Below are positions 1 through 8,106 of a DNA stretch of 64,000 bases, in pieces. Both the position numbers and the translations under genes were made by a program. Position 1 is the first letter of the stretch. Each line of letters opens with the position of its first letter. The notes below the pieces were generated by a model that saw only the letters and a list, made by a program, of their open reading frames with translations, was not told the DNA's origin and ran no database searches. Source of the stretch: Phenylobacterium montanum (lineage in GTDB: Bacteria; Pseudomonadota; Alphaproteobacteria; Caulobacterales; Caulobacteraceae); assembly GCF_018135625.1 (NCBI RefSeq), contig NZ_CP073078.1, positions 496,001 to 560,000 on the forward strand. Reading direction: 5' to 3'.

Positions 1-318
1 CAGGCGGCGCAGAGCCTCAAGCAGCTCAGCGACTCCAGCCAACAGCTGGTCGGCGGCGACGGCAAGCGCGCCTTGCACGACGTCGCCGACGCCGCAGGCG
101 AGATCAAGGCCACGGCCACCGAAGCGCACCAAATGATCGCCAAGCTGCAAGGCCCCACGGGCGACTTCGCGCGCACGGGCCTGCCGCAGCTCACCCAGGC
201 CGCCGCCTCGCTGCAGCAGACCGCCGAATCCCTCAACCGCCTGGTCAACGAGATCGAGGCCAATCCGCAGATGCTGGTCTCAAAGCCCGCCGCCAAGGAA
301 GTGCAGGTGAAGCCGTGA
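1..318 (+). CDS. MCE/MlaD-type ABC transporter substrate-binding subunit, C-terminal part (5' end outside window)
   Basis: The reading frame is open from base 1 to the TGA at 316-318, so about 105 C-terminal residues are present and the start lies upstream. What is seen is an amphipathic, Ala/Gln/Leu-rich alpha-helical region with heptad-like spacing, typical of the coiled C-terminal part of MCE (mammalian cell entry) proteins of the MlaD/PqiB group. Such proteins form periplasmic rings or tubes that carry phospholipids between the two membranes. The MCE domain itself is off the window, so the call rests on this helix plus the next gene, an auxiliary lipoprotein that normally follows MlaE-MlaF-MlaD type operons. 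The next gene starts on a GTG overlapping this stop codon. Confidence 0.65.
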   Translation, partial: QAAQSLKQLSDSSQQLVGGDGKRALHDVADAAGEIKATATEAHQMIAKLQGPTGDFARTGLPQLTQAAASLQQTAESLNRLVNEIEANPQMLVSKPAAKEVQVKP

Positions 319-992
319 TCCGATCCCGTCTTGTCCTCGCCGCCGGGGCGGCCATGGCCCTGGTTCTCGGCGGCTGCGTCACCCTGCTGCCCAAGACCGC
401 GCCTGTGCAGCTCTACCGCTTCGACGTGGCGGAGACCGAGCAGCCGGCGTCAGCAGAGGGGCCCGGCTTCTGGGTGCATCGCGCGCCGACTGGGTTCGCC
501 CGGGGCGCCGAGGGCGACCAGATACTGACCATGAGCGGCAACGAAGCCGCCTATATCGCCGGGGCGCGCTGGGTGGCGCCGGCCTCGGCCCTGTTCGACG
601 ACGCCGAGTCCCACGCCTTCGACCGTTCCCCGGGACCGGCGCATCTGGGGCGTCGCGGCGAGGTGGGGGCGGCGCCCCTGAGCCTGAGGCTGGACGTGGA
701 AACCTTCGAGGCTCGCTATTTGGACGGCGCAGGAGCGGCCCCGACGGTGGTGGTGCGGGTGCGCGCCAGCCTGGACCGCACGGCCGATCGCCTGGCGGTC
801 GCCACCAGGCTGTTCGAGAGCCGCAAGAAGGCGGCCAGCAACAACGTGAGCGCCATCGTGCCGCAATATGAGGCCGCGCTGACGGAGGTCATGGGCCAGG
901 TGGTGGCCTGGACCAATACCGAAGGGGCTCAGGCGGGAAGCAGCCCGGCTTCGGCCAGCACCGCCTCGGCTGCGGCCAAGCCGGGGCCGTAG
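315..992 (+). CDS. ABC-type transport auxiliary lipoprotein (PqiC/DUF330-like)
   Basis: This is a 225-residue lipoprotein. The first 21 residues form a lipoprotein signal ending in the lipobox LGGC, so Cys21 would be lipidated and the protein held in the outer membrane facing the periplasm. The body has the pattern of the ABC_trans_aux family (PqiC, formerly DUF330), including the early LYRFD segment; these proteins work with an MCE transporter in lipid movement. The GTG start at 315 overlaps the stop of the MCE gene (GTGA), so the two are translationally coupled. The last 20 or so residues are Ala/Ser/Pro-rich low complexity. They lie in a 64-base convergent overlap with the next gene on the other strand, so the tail may be a late extension. 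Confidence 0.8.
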   Translation: MIRSRLVLAAGAAMALVLGGCVTLLPKTAPVQLYRFDVAETEQPASAEGPGFWVHRAPTGFARGAEGDQILTMSGNEAAYIAGARWVAPASALFDDAESHAFDRSPGPAHLGRRGEVGAAPLSLRLDVETFEARYLDGAGAAPTVVVRVRASLDRTADRLAVATRLFESRKKAASNNVSAIVPQYEAALTEVMGQVVAWTNTEGAQAGSSPASASTASAAAKPGP

Positions 993-2515
993 CGTCGCCA
1001 GCGTCCGATCGAGCTGGAAAACAGCGGCTGGCGCACCTGGACGACGCTGGCGGTGGCGACGCCGGCGCGGTTCTCATGAAAGTCGAGGCAGCGCGGATCC
1101 CAGTCGAGGCCGCAGAACGCCAGCAGCCGCCGTGTTTCGCCCTCCTGGTCGGCGACCAACCGCTCATAGGTGATCTCGAAATAGCGATCGGCGGGCAGAG
1201 CGCGGCGCCAGTGGGCGGCCAGCCGCTCGAAGGCGGCGACATAGCGCGCGATGTCGGCGAGGTCGTAGGCGTAATCGTGAAACGGGGAGTCTCGCCCGAA
1301 CAGCTGGCGATAATTGGACAGGCAGGCGTCCATCGGGTCGCGGCGCAGGCAGACGATCCGTGCGCTTGGCAGGGCCTGTAGGATCAGCCCGGCATAGAAG
1401 AAGTTGAACGGCAGCTTGTCGGTGAGGCGAGGCCGGTCCGGCAGGATGGCTCGGGCCTGGTCCATGTAGGCGCGACCGAGCGCAGGAAGGTCGATGGCTC
1501 CCGCCGCGCGGATCGCAGCTGGATCGGCAAGGTGCAGCCCCGGCGTGGCGGCCGCCTGCTTGAGCAGGAGCGGAAAGGCGTACTGCTCGCCGATCGAACC
1601 CACCTCGGGGTGGCTGGAGAGGATGCGGTCGACCAGGGTCGTGCCGCTGCGCGGCAGGCCGACGACGAAGATCGGCCCGGCTTCCCCATTCGCCGCTCCC
1701 GGGGCGCCGCCAGTCTCCGCCGCCGCCGCAAACAACGCCTCGTCGCGCGCCGGGTCATAGGGTACGACGCGGCGGCGGGCGGCCTTGGCGCGCGTCAGCC
1801 ACTCCAGGGCCTGTTCGTATTGGCCGAGGTCCTCGGCGGTCTTCGCCAGGGCGTGGCCAAGGGGCAGGGCGCGCTGGGTGTCGCTCTCCGCCTGTCGGAA
1901 CAGCGCCTCGAGCGTGTGCTGGTGGTTGTTCGCCGGCGACTGCGGAGTCAGCTCGACCAGGACGCGCCAGGCGCCCCCATGGCCGGGGTCAAGCTCCAGA
2001 ACCCGGCGCAGCGCGCGTCCGGCGCCGTCGATCTCGCCGATGTACTGCCTTGCGAGGCCAAGATTGTAGAGCGCGCCGGTATTGCGAGGCGCCAGCGTCA
2101 CCACCCTTTCCAGCAGGCGTACGGCCTCGGCATAGTCGCCCGTGCGCGTGAGGGTGATGGCCAGGGTCTCCAGGCTGAAAGCGTCGCGAGGCTTCAGCGC
2201 AAGGGCCTGACGCACGACGGCTCGCGCCTCGGCGAGCCGGTTCAGTCCGATAAGAACCGTGGACAAGCGGGCCAGGGGCACGGGATCGTTCGGGTCGAGT
2301 TCGTGCGCACGCCGCAGATACTGGGTCGCCGGCTCGAGCGCGCCGACGGCGGCGGCGACATCGCCGACGGCATGAAAGGCCATGGCGCAATCGGGATCGA
2401 CCTGAATGGCGCGAAGGCCGATCGCCCGGGCCTCGTCGAGCCGGCCGGCGGCGAGGGCTTCGCGGGCCCGGGCGGCCAGTTGCTCGGCTGCGGTCGGGCC
2501 CGGGCGCTTGCTCAA
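929..2515 (-). CDS. TPR-repeat sulfotransferase family protein
   Basis: This is a 528-residue fusion. Residues about 10-215 are tandem tetratricopeptide repeats with the usual A/G/Y/L helix spacing, a protein-interaction platform. Residues about 255-520 are a PAPS-dependent sulfotransferase-like domain (Sulfotransfer_3). The 5'-phosphosulfate loop is seen as [14 protein letters not shown] and the 3'-phosphate-binding part as [14 protein letters not shown]. The family moves a sulfuryl group from PAPS to protein, lipid or carbohydrate; the acceptor here is unknown. There is no signal peptide, so it should be cytoplasmic. Its ATG overlaps the folD stop by four bases (ATGA), so it is translated behind folD. 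Its 3' end overlaps the convergent lipoprotein gene by 64 bases. Confidence 0.85.
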   Translation of the reverse strand: MSKRPGPTAAEQLAARAREALAAGRLDEARAIGLRAIQVDPDCAMAFHAVGDVAAAVGALEPATQYLRRAHELDPNDPVPLARLSTVLIGLNRLAEARAVVRQALALKPRDAFSLETLAITLTRTGDYAEAVRLLERVVTLAPRNTGALYNLGLARQYIGEIDGAGRALRRVLELDPGHGGAWRVLVELTPQSPANNHQHTLEALFRQAESDTQRALPLGHALAKTAEDLGQYEQALEWLTRAKAARRRVVPYDPARDEALFAAAAETGGAPGAANGEAGPIFVVGLPRSGTTLVDRILSSHPEVGSIGEQYAFPLLLKQAAATPGLHLADPAAIRAAGAIDLPALGRAYMDQARAILPDRPRLTDKLPFNFFYAGLILQALPSARIVCLRRDPMDACLSNYRQLFGRDSPFHDYAYDLADIARYVAAFERLAAHWRRALPADRYFEITYERLVADQEGETRRLLAFCGLDWDPRCLDFHENRAGVATASVVQVRQPLFSSSIGRWRRYGPGLAAAEAVLAEAGLLPA

Positions 2516-3408
2516 GCTGGAAGGCCGGCCTGACGCTTGGCGGCGGTCAGGGTGTTCTGCAACAGGCAGGCTACCGTCATCGGGCCGACGCCGCGCGGCA
2601 CCGGGGTTATACAGCCGGCGACCGTCTTGGCCTCGGCGAAGCGGACGTCGCCCACCAGGATGGTCTTGCCCTGGGCCGCCAGCTCCGGCTTGCGCGAGGG
2701 CACGCGGTTGATGCCGACGTCGATTACGGCTGCGCCCGGCTTGATCCAGTCGCCGCGGACCATCTCAGGCTGGCCGACTGCGGCCACCAGGATGTCGCCC
2801 AGGCGGGCCACGGAGGGCAGGTCGCGGGTGCGCGAGTGAGCGATGGTCACGGTGCAGTTGGCGCGCAGCAAGAGCTGGGCGATCGGCTTGCCGACGAGGT
2901 TCGAGCGGCCGATCACCACCGCGTGCTTGCCCCTCAGGTCGCCCAGGGCGTCCTCCAGCAGCATCATGCAGCCCACAGGCGTCGCCGGCGCCAGGGCGGG
3001 CTGGCCGGAGGCCAGGAGGCCGATGGTCACCGGGTTCAGGCCGTCCACGTCCTTGGCCGGGGCGATCGCCGACTGGATCACCAAGGGATCGATGTGGTCC
3101 GGCACCGGGAACTGCACCAGCAGGCCGTGGATGGCGGGATCGGCGTTCAGCTCGCCCACTACCTTCAGGAGCTCGTCCTGGGTGGTCGAGGCCGGCAGGC
3201 GCACGGTCAGGGAGTGCATGCCCGCTTCCAGGGTCTGTTCGCCCTTGCTGCGGACATAGACCTGGCTGGCCGGGTCCTCGCCCACCAACACCACGGCCAG
3301 GCCGGGCTTGAGGCCATGGTCGCGCTTCAGGGCGGCGACCTCGTCGGCGATGCGCTGGCGAAGGCCGGCGGCGAAGGCCTGGCCGTCGATGATGCGGGCT
3401 TCGTTCAT
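2512..3408 (-). CDS. folD: Bifunctional methylenetetrahydrofolate dehydrogenase / methenyltetrahydrofolate cyclohydrolase
   Basis: At 298 residues the length is normal for FolD. The enzyme oxidises 5,10-methylene-THF to 5,10-methenyl-THF with NADP and hydrolyses this to 10-formyl-THF, supplying one-carbon units for purines and formyl-Met. The catalytic Tyr-x3-Lys is seen in VYVRSKGEQ. The family signature PGGVGPMT appears near the C-terminus in the variant form [13 protein letters not shown], and the Rossmann motif as [11 protein letters not shown]. An AGGAG ribosome site lies seven bases before the ATG at 3408. The downstream sulfotransferase is coupled by a four-base overlap, an unexpected partner for a housekeeping folate enzyme. 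Confidence 0.97.
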   Translation of the reverse strand: MNEARIIDGQAFAAGLRQRIADEVAALKRDHGLKPGLAVVLVGEDPASQVYVRSKGEQTLEAGMHSLTVRLPASTTQDELLKVVGELNADPAIHGLLVQFPVPDHIDPLVIQSAIAPAKDVDGLNPVTIGLLASGQPALAPATPVGCMMLLEDALGDLRGKHAVVIGRSNLVGKPIAQLLLRANCTVTIAHSRTRDLPSVARLGDILVAAVGQPEMVRGDWIKPGAAVIDVGINRVPSRKPELAAQGKTILVGDVRFAEAKTVAGCITPVPRGVGPMTVACLLQNTLTAAKRQAGLPA

Positions 3409-3519
3409 GCCGGGCTCCTGGCCAGTTTTGCGCTTCCTCGTGCGCTCCTAGGCGATTGGATACGGTCTAGGCAAGGCGCCTGGCGATGCCAAAACCGCAC
3501 GTGTCGGCTGGAAACAGCG

Positions 3520-3536
3520 GCGGCGTCGAGCGCCGC
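3520..3536 (-). terminator. Short GC hairpin just after eda
   Basis: GCGGCG (3520-3525) and CGCCGC (3531-3536) form a perfect six-base stem with a five-base loop, six bases beyond the eda stop codon in the direction of transcription. Only a short T run (TTT within GCTGTTTCC) follows on the minus strand, so it is at best a weak intrinsic terminator or an RNA 3'-end stabiliser. Confidence 0.35.
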
Positions 3537-3542
3537 ACAGCT

Positions 3543-4187
3543 TCAGCGCTTCAGTGCGGCCGCCTCGCGGGCCAACTCGGTGATCCGGCCCCAGTCCCTG
3601 GCCTCGACCGCCGCCGCCGGCGCGACCCATCCGCCGCCGACGCAGAGCACGTTGGGCAGGGCCAGATAGTCCGGCGCGGTCTTCAGCGAGATGCCGCCAG
3701 TGGGGCAGAAGCGGACGTCGCCGAATGGGCCGCCCAGGGCCTTGATCGCCGCCGCCCCGCCCGAGGTCTCCGCCGGGAAGAACTTGAAATGGGTCAGGCC
3801 GGCTTCCAGGCCGCGCATGATGTCCGAAGCGTTGGCGGTCCCGGCCAGCAGCGGGACCTCGCTGTCCGCGGCCGCGCCGATCAAGCCATCGGTCAGGCCG
3901 GGGCTGACGATGAAACGGGCCCCGGCGTCGCTAGCGAGCTCATAGTGGCGGGCGTTCAGCACCGTGCCGGCGCCGACCACCGCGTCGGGGACCTCGGTCG
4001 CGATGGCGGTGATGGCCTCCAGGGCCGCGGGCGTGCGCAGGGTGACTTCGATGGCGTAGAGCCCGCCGGCGGTCAGGGCGGCGGCCAGGGGCACGGCGTC
4101 CTCGATCCGATCGATGGTCAGGACAGGGATCACCGGAGCCAGGCGCATCACCGCCGCGGTGGTCAGGGTCGTAGAACTGTCGGTCAT
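3543..4187 (-). CDS. eda: KDPG aldolase (2-dehydro-3-deoxyphosphogluconate aldolase)
   Basis: This is a class I aldolase of the Entner-Doudoroff route that splits KDPG into pyruvate and glyceraldehyde-3-phosphate. The Schiff-base lysine is seen in THFKFFPAE, the general-base glutamate in IEVTLRTPAA, and the phosphate-binding region in RFCPTGGIS. I choose the ATG at 4187 (214 residues) because it overlaps the pgl stop as ATGA; an in-frame GTG at 4196 would add three residues. It is the third gene of zwf-pgl-eda. In the Caulobacter arrangement I remember, edd and glk follow pgl, but here eda follows directly and no edd is present in the window, so the dehydratase must be encoded elsewhere. Confidence 0.95.
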   Translation of the reverse strand: MTDSSTTLTTAAVMRLAPVIPVLTIDRIEDAVPLAAALTAGGLYAIEVTLRTPAALEAITAIATEVPDAVVGAGTVLNARHYELASDAGARFIVSPGLTDGLIGAAADSEVPLLAGTANASDIMRGLEAGLTHFKFFPAETSGGAAAIKALGGPFGDVRFCPTGGISLKTAPDYLALPNVLCVGGGWVAPAAAVEARDWGRITELAREAAALKR

Positions 4188-4900
4188 GGGGCCCACCAGA
4201 TGTCGACGGGAGTCGTAGATTGGTTGAGGACGGCGCGGATCGGCAACTCGTCCGGAACGGCGTTTGCGGCCGCGCGGCGGCAGACCTCGAGCTTGTCGGC
4301 GCCGTCGATCAGGATGGCGATCCAGCGCGCGTTCAGGATCGCGCTGAGCGTCAGGGACAGCCGCTCGGCCGCACCCGCTGCGCCGACCCGGCGGACCGGA
4401 ATGACCAGATCGCGCCCGTTGGCGTCCAACCCCTCGACCAGCTCCGGCGCGCCGGGGAACAGCGAGGCGAAATGGCCATCGCCGCCCATGCCCAGCACCA
4501 CCACGTCGAACGGGCAGGGCAGAGCGGCGAGGGCCTTCTCAACCTCGGCGGCGCCATCGGCTGGCGTAGCGTGCGGCGTCTTCAGCCCGACGAACCAGGC
4601 GCCCGCGGCATGGCCGGTCAGCAGGCGCCTACGGACCAGGTTCTCGTTGCTGGATGGATCGTCGGGGGGGACCCAGCGTTCGTCGCTGAGGGTGATGCTG
4701 ACCCGGTCCCACGACAGCGGCGCCTGGGCCAGGGCGTCATAGAGCGGCCCAGGCGTCGAGCCGCCGGTGGCGACCAGGCTGGCCGCGCCCCTGGCCTGGA
4801 CGGCGTCCTCCAGGCGCACGGCGATCTCGCGCGCCAGGGCGGCGGTGCGGTCCTCGCGAATGTCGAACAGCTGTTCCTGCGCCATGGGCGGCGGGCTCAC
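4184..4900 (-). CDS. pgl: 6-phosphogluconolactonase
   Basis: At up to 238 residues it has the normal length for the DevB/Pgl family, which hydrolyses 6-phosphogluconolactone to 6-phosphogluconate in the cytoplasm. Family motifs seen are ATGGSTPGPLYDAL near residue 43, the LSDERWVPPDDPSSNE segment, and GMGGDGHFASLFPG. The GTG at 4900 overlaps the zwf stop (GTGA). An in-frame ATG at 4885 is an equally possible start and would remove five residues; neither has a strong ribosome site. It sits between zwf and eda with overlaps on both sides, so the three enzymes should be made from one transcript. Confidence 0.95.
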   Translation of the reverse strand: MSPPPMAQEQLFDIREDRTAALAREIAVRLEDAVQARGAASLVATGGSTPGPLYDALAQAPLSWDRVSITLSDERWVPPDDPSSNENLVRRRLLTGHAAGAWFVGLKTPHATPADGAAEVEKALAALPCPFDVVVLGMGGDGHFASLFPGAPELVEGLDANGRDLVIPVRRVGAAGAAERLSLTLSAILNARWIAILIDGADKLEVCRRAAANAVPDELPIRAVLNQSTTPVDIWWAP

Positions 4901-6345
4901 TCGTACCAGGTCTGGCCGTTGCGCTCGGTCAGGGCGTAGGCCCCGGCCGGGCCCCAGGTGCCGGCCACATAGGGCGCCGGCTTGATGTCGAAGCGCTTCC
5001 AGCCGTCGATGATCCCGTCGATCCAGGTCCAGGCCGCCTCGATCTCGTCGCGGCGCACGAACAGGGTCTGGTTGTCGCGGATCGCCTCCAGCAGAAGCCG
5101 CTCGTAGGCGATGCGCCGGCGGGGCGCTTCGTTCTTGAACGCGTCGGTCAGGCTGAGGTTCAGGTCGACCGAGCGCAGGGCCACCCCCTCCAGGCTGGGC
5201 GTCTCGTTCATCAGCGACAGCGAGATGTCTTCCTCCGGCTGCAGCCGGATGGTCAGGCGGTTGGAGAGGAGGCTCTCACCGGAGAAGATCGAGTGCGGCA
5301 CGTCCTTGAACTGGATGACGATCTGGGTGTTCTTGCTCGGCAGCCGCTTGCCGGTGCGCAGGTAGAAGGGCACGCCGGCCCAGCGCCAGTTGTCGATATT
5401 GGCCTGCAGGGCGACGAAGGTCTCGGTGTCGCTCTCGCCCCCGCCGGCCTCCTCGTTGTAGCCCGGCACCGTCTTGCCGTCGGCGACCCCCGCCCGATAC
5501 TGGCCGCGCACGGTGCGGTGACGCACGTCGTCCAGGCTGGTGATGGGGCGCAGCGAGCGCAGCACCTTGACCTTCTCGTTGCGCACCGAGTCCGGATCCA
5601 GGCTCGCCGGCGGCTCCATGGCCACCAGGCAGAGCAGCTGCAGCACGTGGTTCTGCACCATGTCGCGCAGCGCGCCGTAGTCGTTGTAGTAGCCCCAGCG
5701 TCCCTCGACGCCGACCGTCTCGCCCACGGTGATCTGCACGTGGTCGATCGAGACCTTGTTCCAAAGGGGCTCGAACAGGGCGTTGGCGAAGCGCAGGGCC
5801 AGGAGGTTCTGGACCGTCTCCTTGCCCAGGTAATGGTCGATGCGAAAGATCTCGCGCTCGGCGAAGGTGCGGCCCAGGCTGTCGTTGATCACGTCGCTGG
5901 AGGCCAGGTCGCGGCCGATCGGCTTCTCCACGATCACCCGACTGGCGCCCGGCTTGACCAGGTCCGCCTCACGCAGGTGGGTGCTGATGGCGTCATAGAG
6001 GCTGGGCGAGGTCGAGAGGTAGAAGATGGTCTCGCCCGAGTCTTTCAGCAGACCCGCCAGGGCCTTGAAGGTGGCCGGCTTTTCCGCGTCCAGGGTGTGG
6101 TAGTCCAGCCGCTGGGCGAAGGCGTTCCAGGCGTCCTCGGTGAAATACTTGCCGGCGCGGGCCTTCACCGCCTTGTGCACGTCGGCGACGAACGCCTCGT
6201 GGGTCAGGTCGGTGCGGGCGGCGCCGAAAATCTTGAAATTTTTGGGGAGCTTGCCTTCGCTGTCTAGGAAATAGAGCGAAGGGAACAGCATGCGTTGGGC
6301 CAGGTCGCCGGTCGCGCCGACGATCACGATGGTCTGGGCGGTCAT
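4897..6345 (-). CDS. zwf: Glucose-6-phosphate 1-dehydrogenase
   Basis: At 482 residues it has the normal length. It oxidises glucose-6-phosphate to 6-phosphogluconolactone, reducing NADP, and feeds the Entner-Doudoroff pathway. The N-terminal Rossmann motif is GATGDLAQRML, the coenzyme-domain signature is EKPIGRDLASS, and the catalytic substrate-binding signature is RIDHYLGKE with its conserved His and Lys. It is the first gene of zwf-pgl-eda. The 100 bases upstream, between the adh terminator hairpin and the ATG, must hold the promoter; I see no recognisable operator there. Confidence 0.97.
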   Translation of the reverse strand: MTAQTIVIVGATGDLAQRMLFPSLYFLDSEGKLPKNFKIFGAARTDLTHEAFVADVHKAVKARAGKYFTEDAWNAFAQRLDYHTLDAEKPATFKALAGLLKDSGETIFYLSTSPSLYDAISTHLREADLVKPGASRVIVEKPIGRDLASSDVINDSLGRTFAEREIFRIDHYLGKETVQNLLALRFANALFEPLWNKVSIDHVQITVGETVGVEGRWGYYNDYGALRDMVQNHVLQLLCLVAMEPPASLDPDSVRNEKVKVLRSLRPITSLDDVRHRTVRGQYRAGVADGKTVPGYNEEAGGGESDTETFVALQANIDNWRWAGVPFYLRTGKRLPSKNTQIVIQFKDVPHSIFSGESLLSNRLTIRLQPEEDISLSLMNETPSLEGVALRSVDLNLSLTDAFKNEAPRRRIAYERLLLEAIRDNQTLFVRRDEIEAAWTWIDGIIDGWKRFDIKPAPYVAGTWGPAGAYALTERNGQTWYE

Positions 6346-6446
6346 AAACTTGTGGGGCTCCCGCGCCCCGATCCGGGCGCGGCGAGTGCTTTACCTTGCG
6401 TCGCCCCGTCTGAAAACGATGTCAGTCGATATTTATGGAAGTTTTT

Positions 6447-6475
6447 GCCCCGGCCGTGACCGCCACGGCCGGGGC
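6447..6475 (-). terminator. Perfect 12-bp hairpin after the alcohol dehydrogenase gene
   Basis: GCCCCGGCCGTG (6447-6458) pairs perfectly with CACGGCCGGGGC (6464-6475) around a five-base loop, eight bases past the adh stop. On the minus strand the hairpin is followed by AAAAAC rather than a T run, so it would act by Rho-assisted or 3'-end-protecting means. The stem is the strongest simple hairpin in the window. Confidence 0.55.
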
Positions 6476-6482
6476 GCAATCG

Positions 6483-7568
6483 TTATGCGTCGAACATGAT
6501 GACCGAGCGGGCAAGTTCACCCTTCTTCAGTTCGTCGAAGGCCTCGTTGACCTGGTTCAGCTTGATGCGGCGCGAGATCAGGTCGTCCAGCTTCAGCTTG
6601 CCGCTCATGTAGAAGTCCACGAGGCGCGGCATGTCGACCGGGAAGCGGTTGGAGCCCATCAGCGAGCCCTGGATGCGCTTTTCGCCCAGGAAGTCGGCGC
6701 CGTGCAACTCGATCATCGTTCCCACCGGGATCATGCCGATCACGTTGCAGGTGCCGCCGCGGCGGAGCATGCGGAAGGCTTGTTCTGTGGTGGCCTTCAG
6801 GCCGATGGCCTCGAAGCTGTGGTGCACGCCGCCGCCGGTCAGGTCCATCACCTGCTTGACCGGGTCGCCGTCGGCCGGATTGACCACGTCGGTGGCACCG
6901 AACTGCTTGGCCAGGTTCAGCTTGGAGCCGACCATGTCGACCGCGATGATCCGTCCGGCGCCGGCGATGGCCGCGCCGTTGATGGCCGCAAGGCCCACGC
7001 CGCCGCAGCCGATCACGGCTACGGTCTCGCCCGCACGGACGTTCGAGGTCTGGATCACCGCCCCGACGCCGGTGGTCACCGAGCAACCGATCAGGGCGGC
7101 GCGGTCCAGCGGCATGTCCTTGCGCACGGCCACGCAGGCGTGCTCGTGGATCAGCATTTGCTCGGCGAAGGAGGAGAGGTTCAGGAACTGGTTCATGCCA
7201 GCCGGTTCCTGCAGCAGGCGCGGCTCGTCGCCCTTCTGCCGCTTGGTCTCGGGGCTGACGCACAGCGACATGTGGCCGGTCAGGCAATGCTCGCAGTGAC
7301 CGCAGAAGGCCGAGAGGCATGTGATCACGTGGTCGCCCGGCTTCACCGTGCGCACTTCCGAGCCGACCTGTTCGACCACCCCGGCGCTCTCGTGGCCCAG
7401 CACGGCGGGCAGGGGGTAGGGGTAGGAGCCCTCGACGAAGTGCAGGTCCGAATGGCAGACGCCGGCCGCGGCGGTGCGGATCAGCACCTCGTGCGGGCCG
7501 GGCTTGTTGATCTGGACGTCCTCGATCTCGAGCGGCGTCTTCACCTGGCGCAGAACGGCGGCTTTCAT
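6483..7568 (-). CDS. Zinc-dependent alcohol dehydrogenase, MDR class III-like family
   Basis: At 361 residues it has the size of medium-chain zinc alcohol dehydrogenases. The N-terminal GroES-like domain carries the catalytic zinc ligands (CHSD near residue 38 and the GHESAGVVE segment). The structural-zinc lobe has four cysteines in CGHCEHCLTGHMSLC. The Rossmann glycine motif is GCGGVGLAAI. The family oxidises alcohols or hydroxymethyl adducts with NAD(P) or a tightly bound cofactor; substrate unknown. I place the start at 7568, not further upstream, because a clear GGAGGAAG ribosome site ends five bases before that ATG and the protein then begins MKAAVLRQ, as usual for the family. Transcribed alone, ending at the hairpin 6447-6475. 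Confidence 0.9.
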   Translation of the reverse strand: MKAAVLRQVKTPLEIEDVQINKPGPHEVLIRTAAAGVCHSDLHFVEGSYPYPLPAVLGHESAGVVEQVGSEVRTVKPGDHVITCLSAFCGHCEHCLTGHMSLCVSPETKRQKGDEPRLLQEPAGMNQFLNLSSFAEQMLIHEHACVAVRKDMPLDRAALIGCSVTTGVGAVIQTSNVRAGETVAVIGCGGVGLAAINGAAIAGAGRIIAVDMVGSKLNLAKQFGATDVVNPADGDPVKQVMDLTGGGVHHSFEAIGLKATTEQAFRMLRRGGTCNVIGMIPVGTMIELHGADFLGEKRIQGSLMGSNRFPVDMPRLVDFYMSGKLKLDDLISRRIKLNQVNEAFDELKKGELARSVIMFDA

Positions 7569-7684
7569 CCGGACTTCCTCCAAAGCAGCATTGGCGGCGT
7601 TGCAGCCGCCGCGTCGCGCGCAATATGCCCGGCTGAGCGCAGGGAGCAAGCTAGCTTATCGGCATTTAGTTGGCGTTAGCCGAT

Positions 7685-8041
7685 CTACGGCAAGAACCAC
7701 TGCACGATCAGCCAAAAGATGGCGACGGGCGTATTGGACTTCGGATCGTCAAATCGATCGACTCGCGGATCGCCATATAGCGCCGCTTCGACCCCGAGCA
7801 CGATCGTGCTGCCGCCATGAAGGTCATCTTGCAGCACCACTTCATATTTCCGGTAGGTGGTCTCGCCAAACTCGGTTCCGGTTCGAGTGACGCTCAGCAC
7901 GTGGCGCCCGACGCCTTCGTAGTCTCGCTTCAGTCGCGGAACGTCAGAAGCGGGGGAGTAATTGAGCCAAAGCAACCAGCCGCCAAAAAGCGCGACCCCG
8001 ATCACGCCTGCGGTGACTACAGCAGTTACTGTAGGGTTCAT
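7685..8041 (-). CDS. Hypothetical small membrane-anchored protein
   Basis: This is a 118-residue protein I do not recognise. Residues about 5-26 are a hydrophobic membrane anchor, followed by a short polar periplasmic or cytoplasmic domain. The C-terminus is again hydrophobic (VAIFWLIVQWFLP). The gene is visibly richer in A and T than its neighbours and uses more rare codons, which fits a recently acquired or fast-evolving gene. It follows the cyclopropane-synthase-like gene on the same strand after 65 bases and could be co-transcribed with it. No strong ribosome site precedes the ATG. No function is proposed. Confidence 0.6.
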   Translation of the reverse strand: MNPTVTAVVTAGVIGVALFGGWLLWLNYSPASDVPRLKRDYEGVGRHVLSVTRTGTEFGETTYRKYEVVLQDDLHGGSTIVLGVEAALYGDPRVDRFDDPKSNTPVAIFWLIVQWFLP

Positions 8042-8106
8042 GCTCGGACTGTCACTTCCTTGCCGATATCGGCGAGGCGGTCTTTCACATCACGGAGCGA
8101 GCGATC

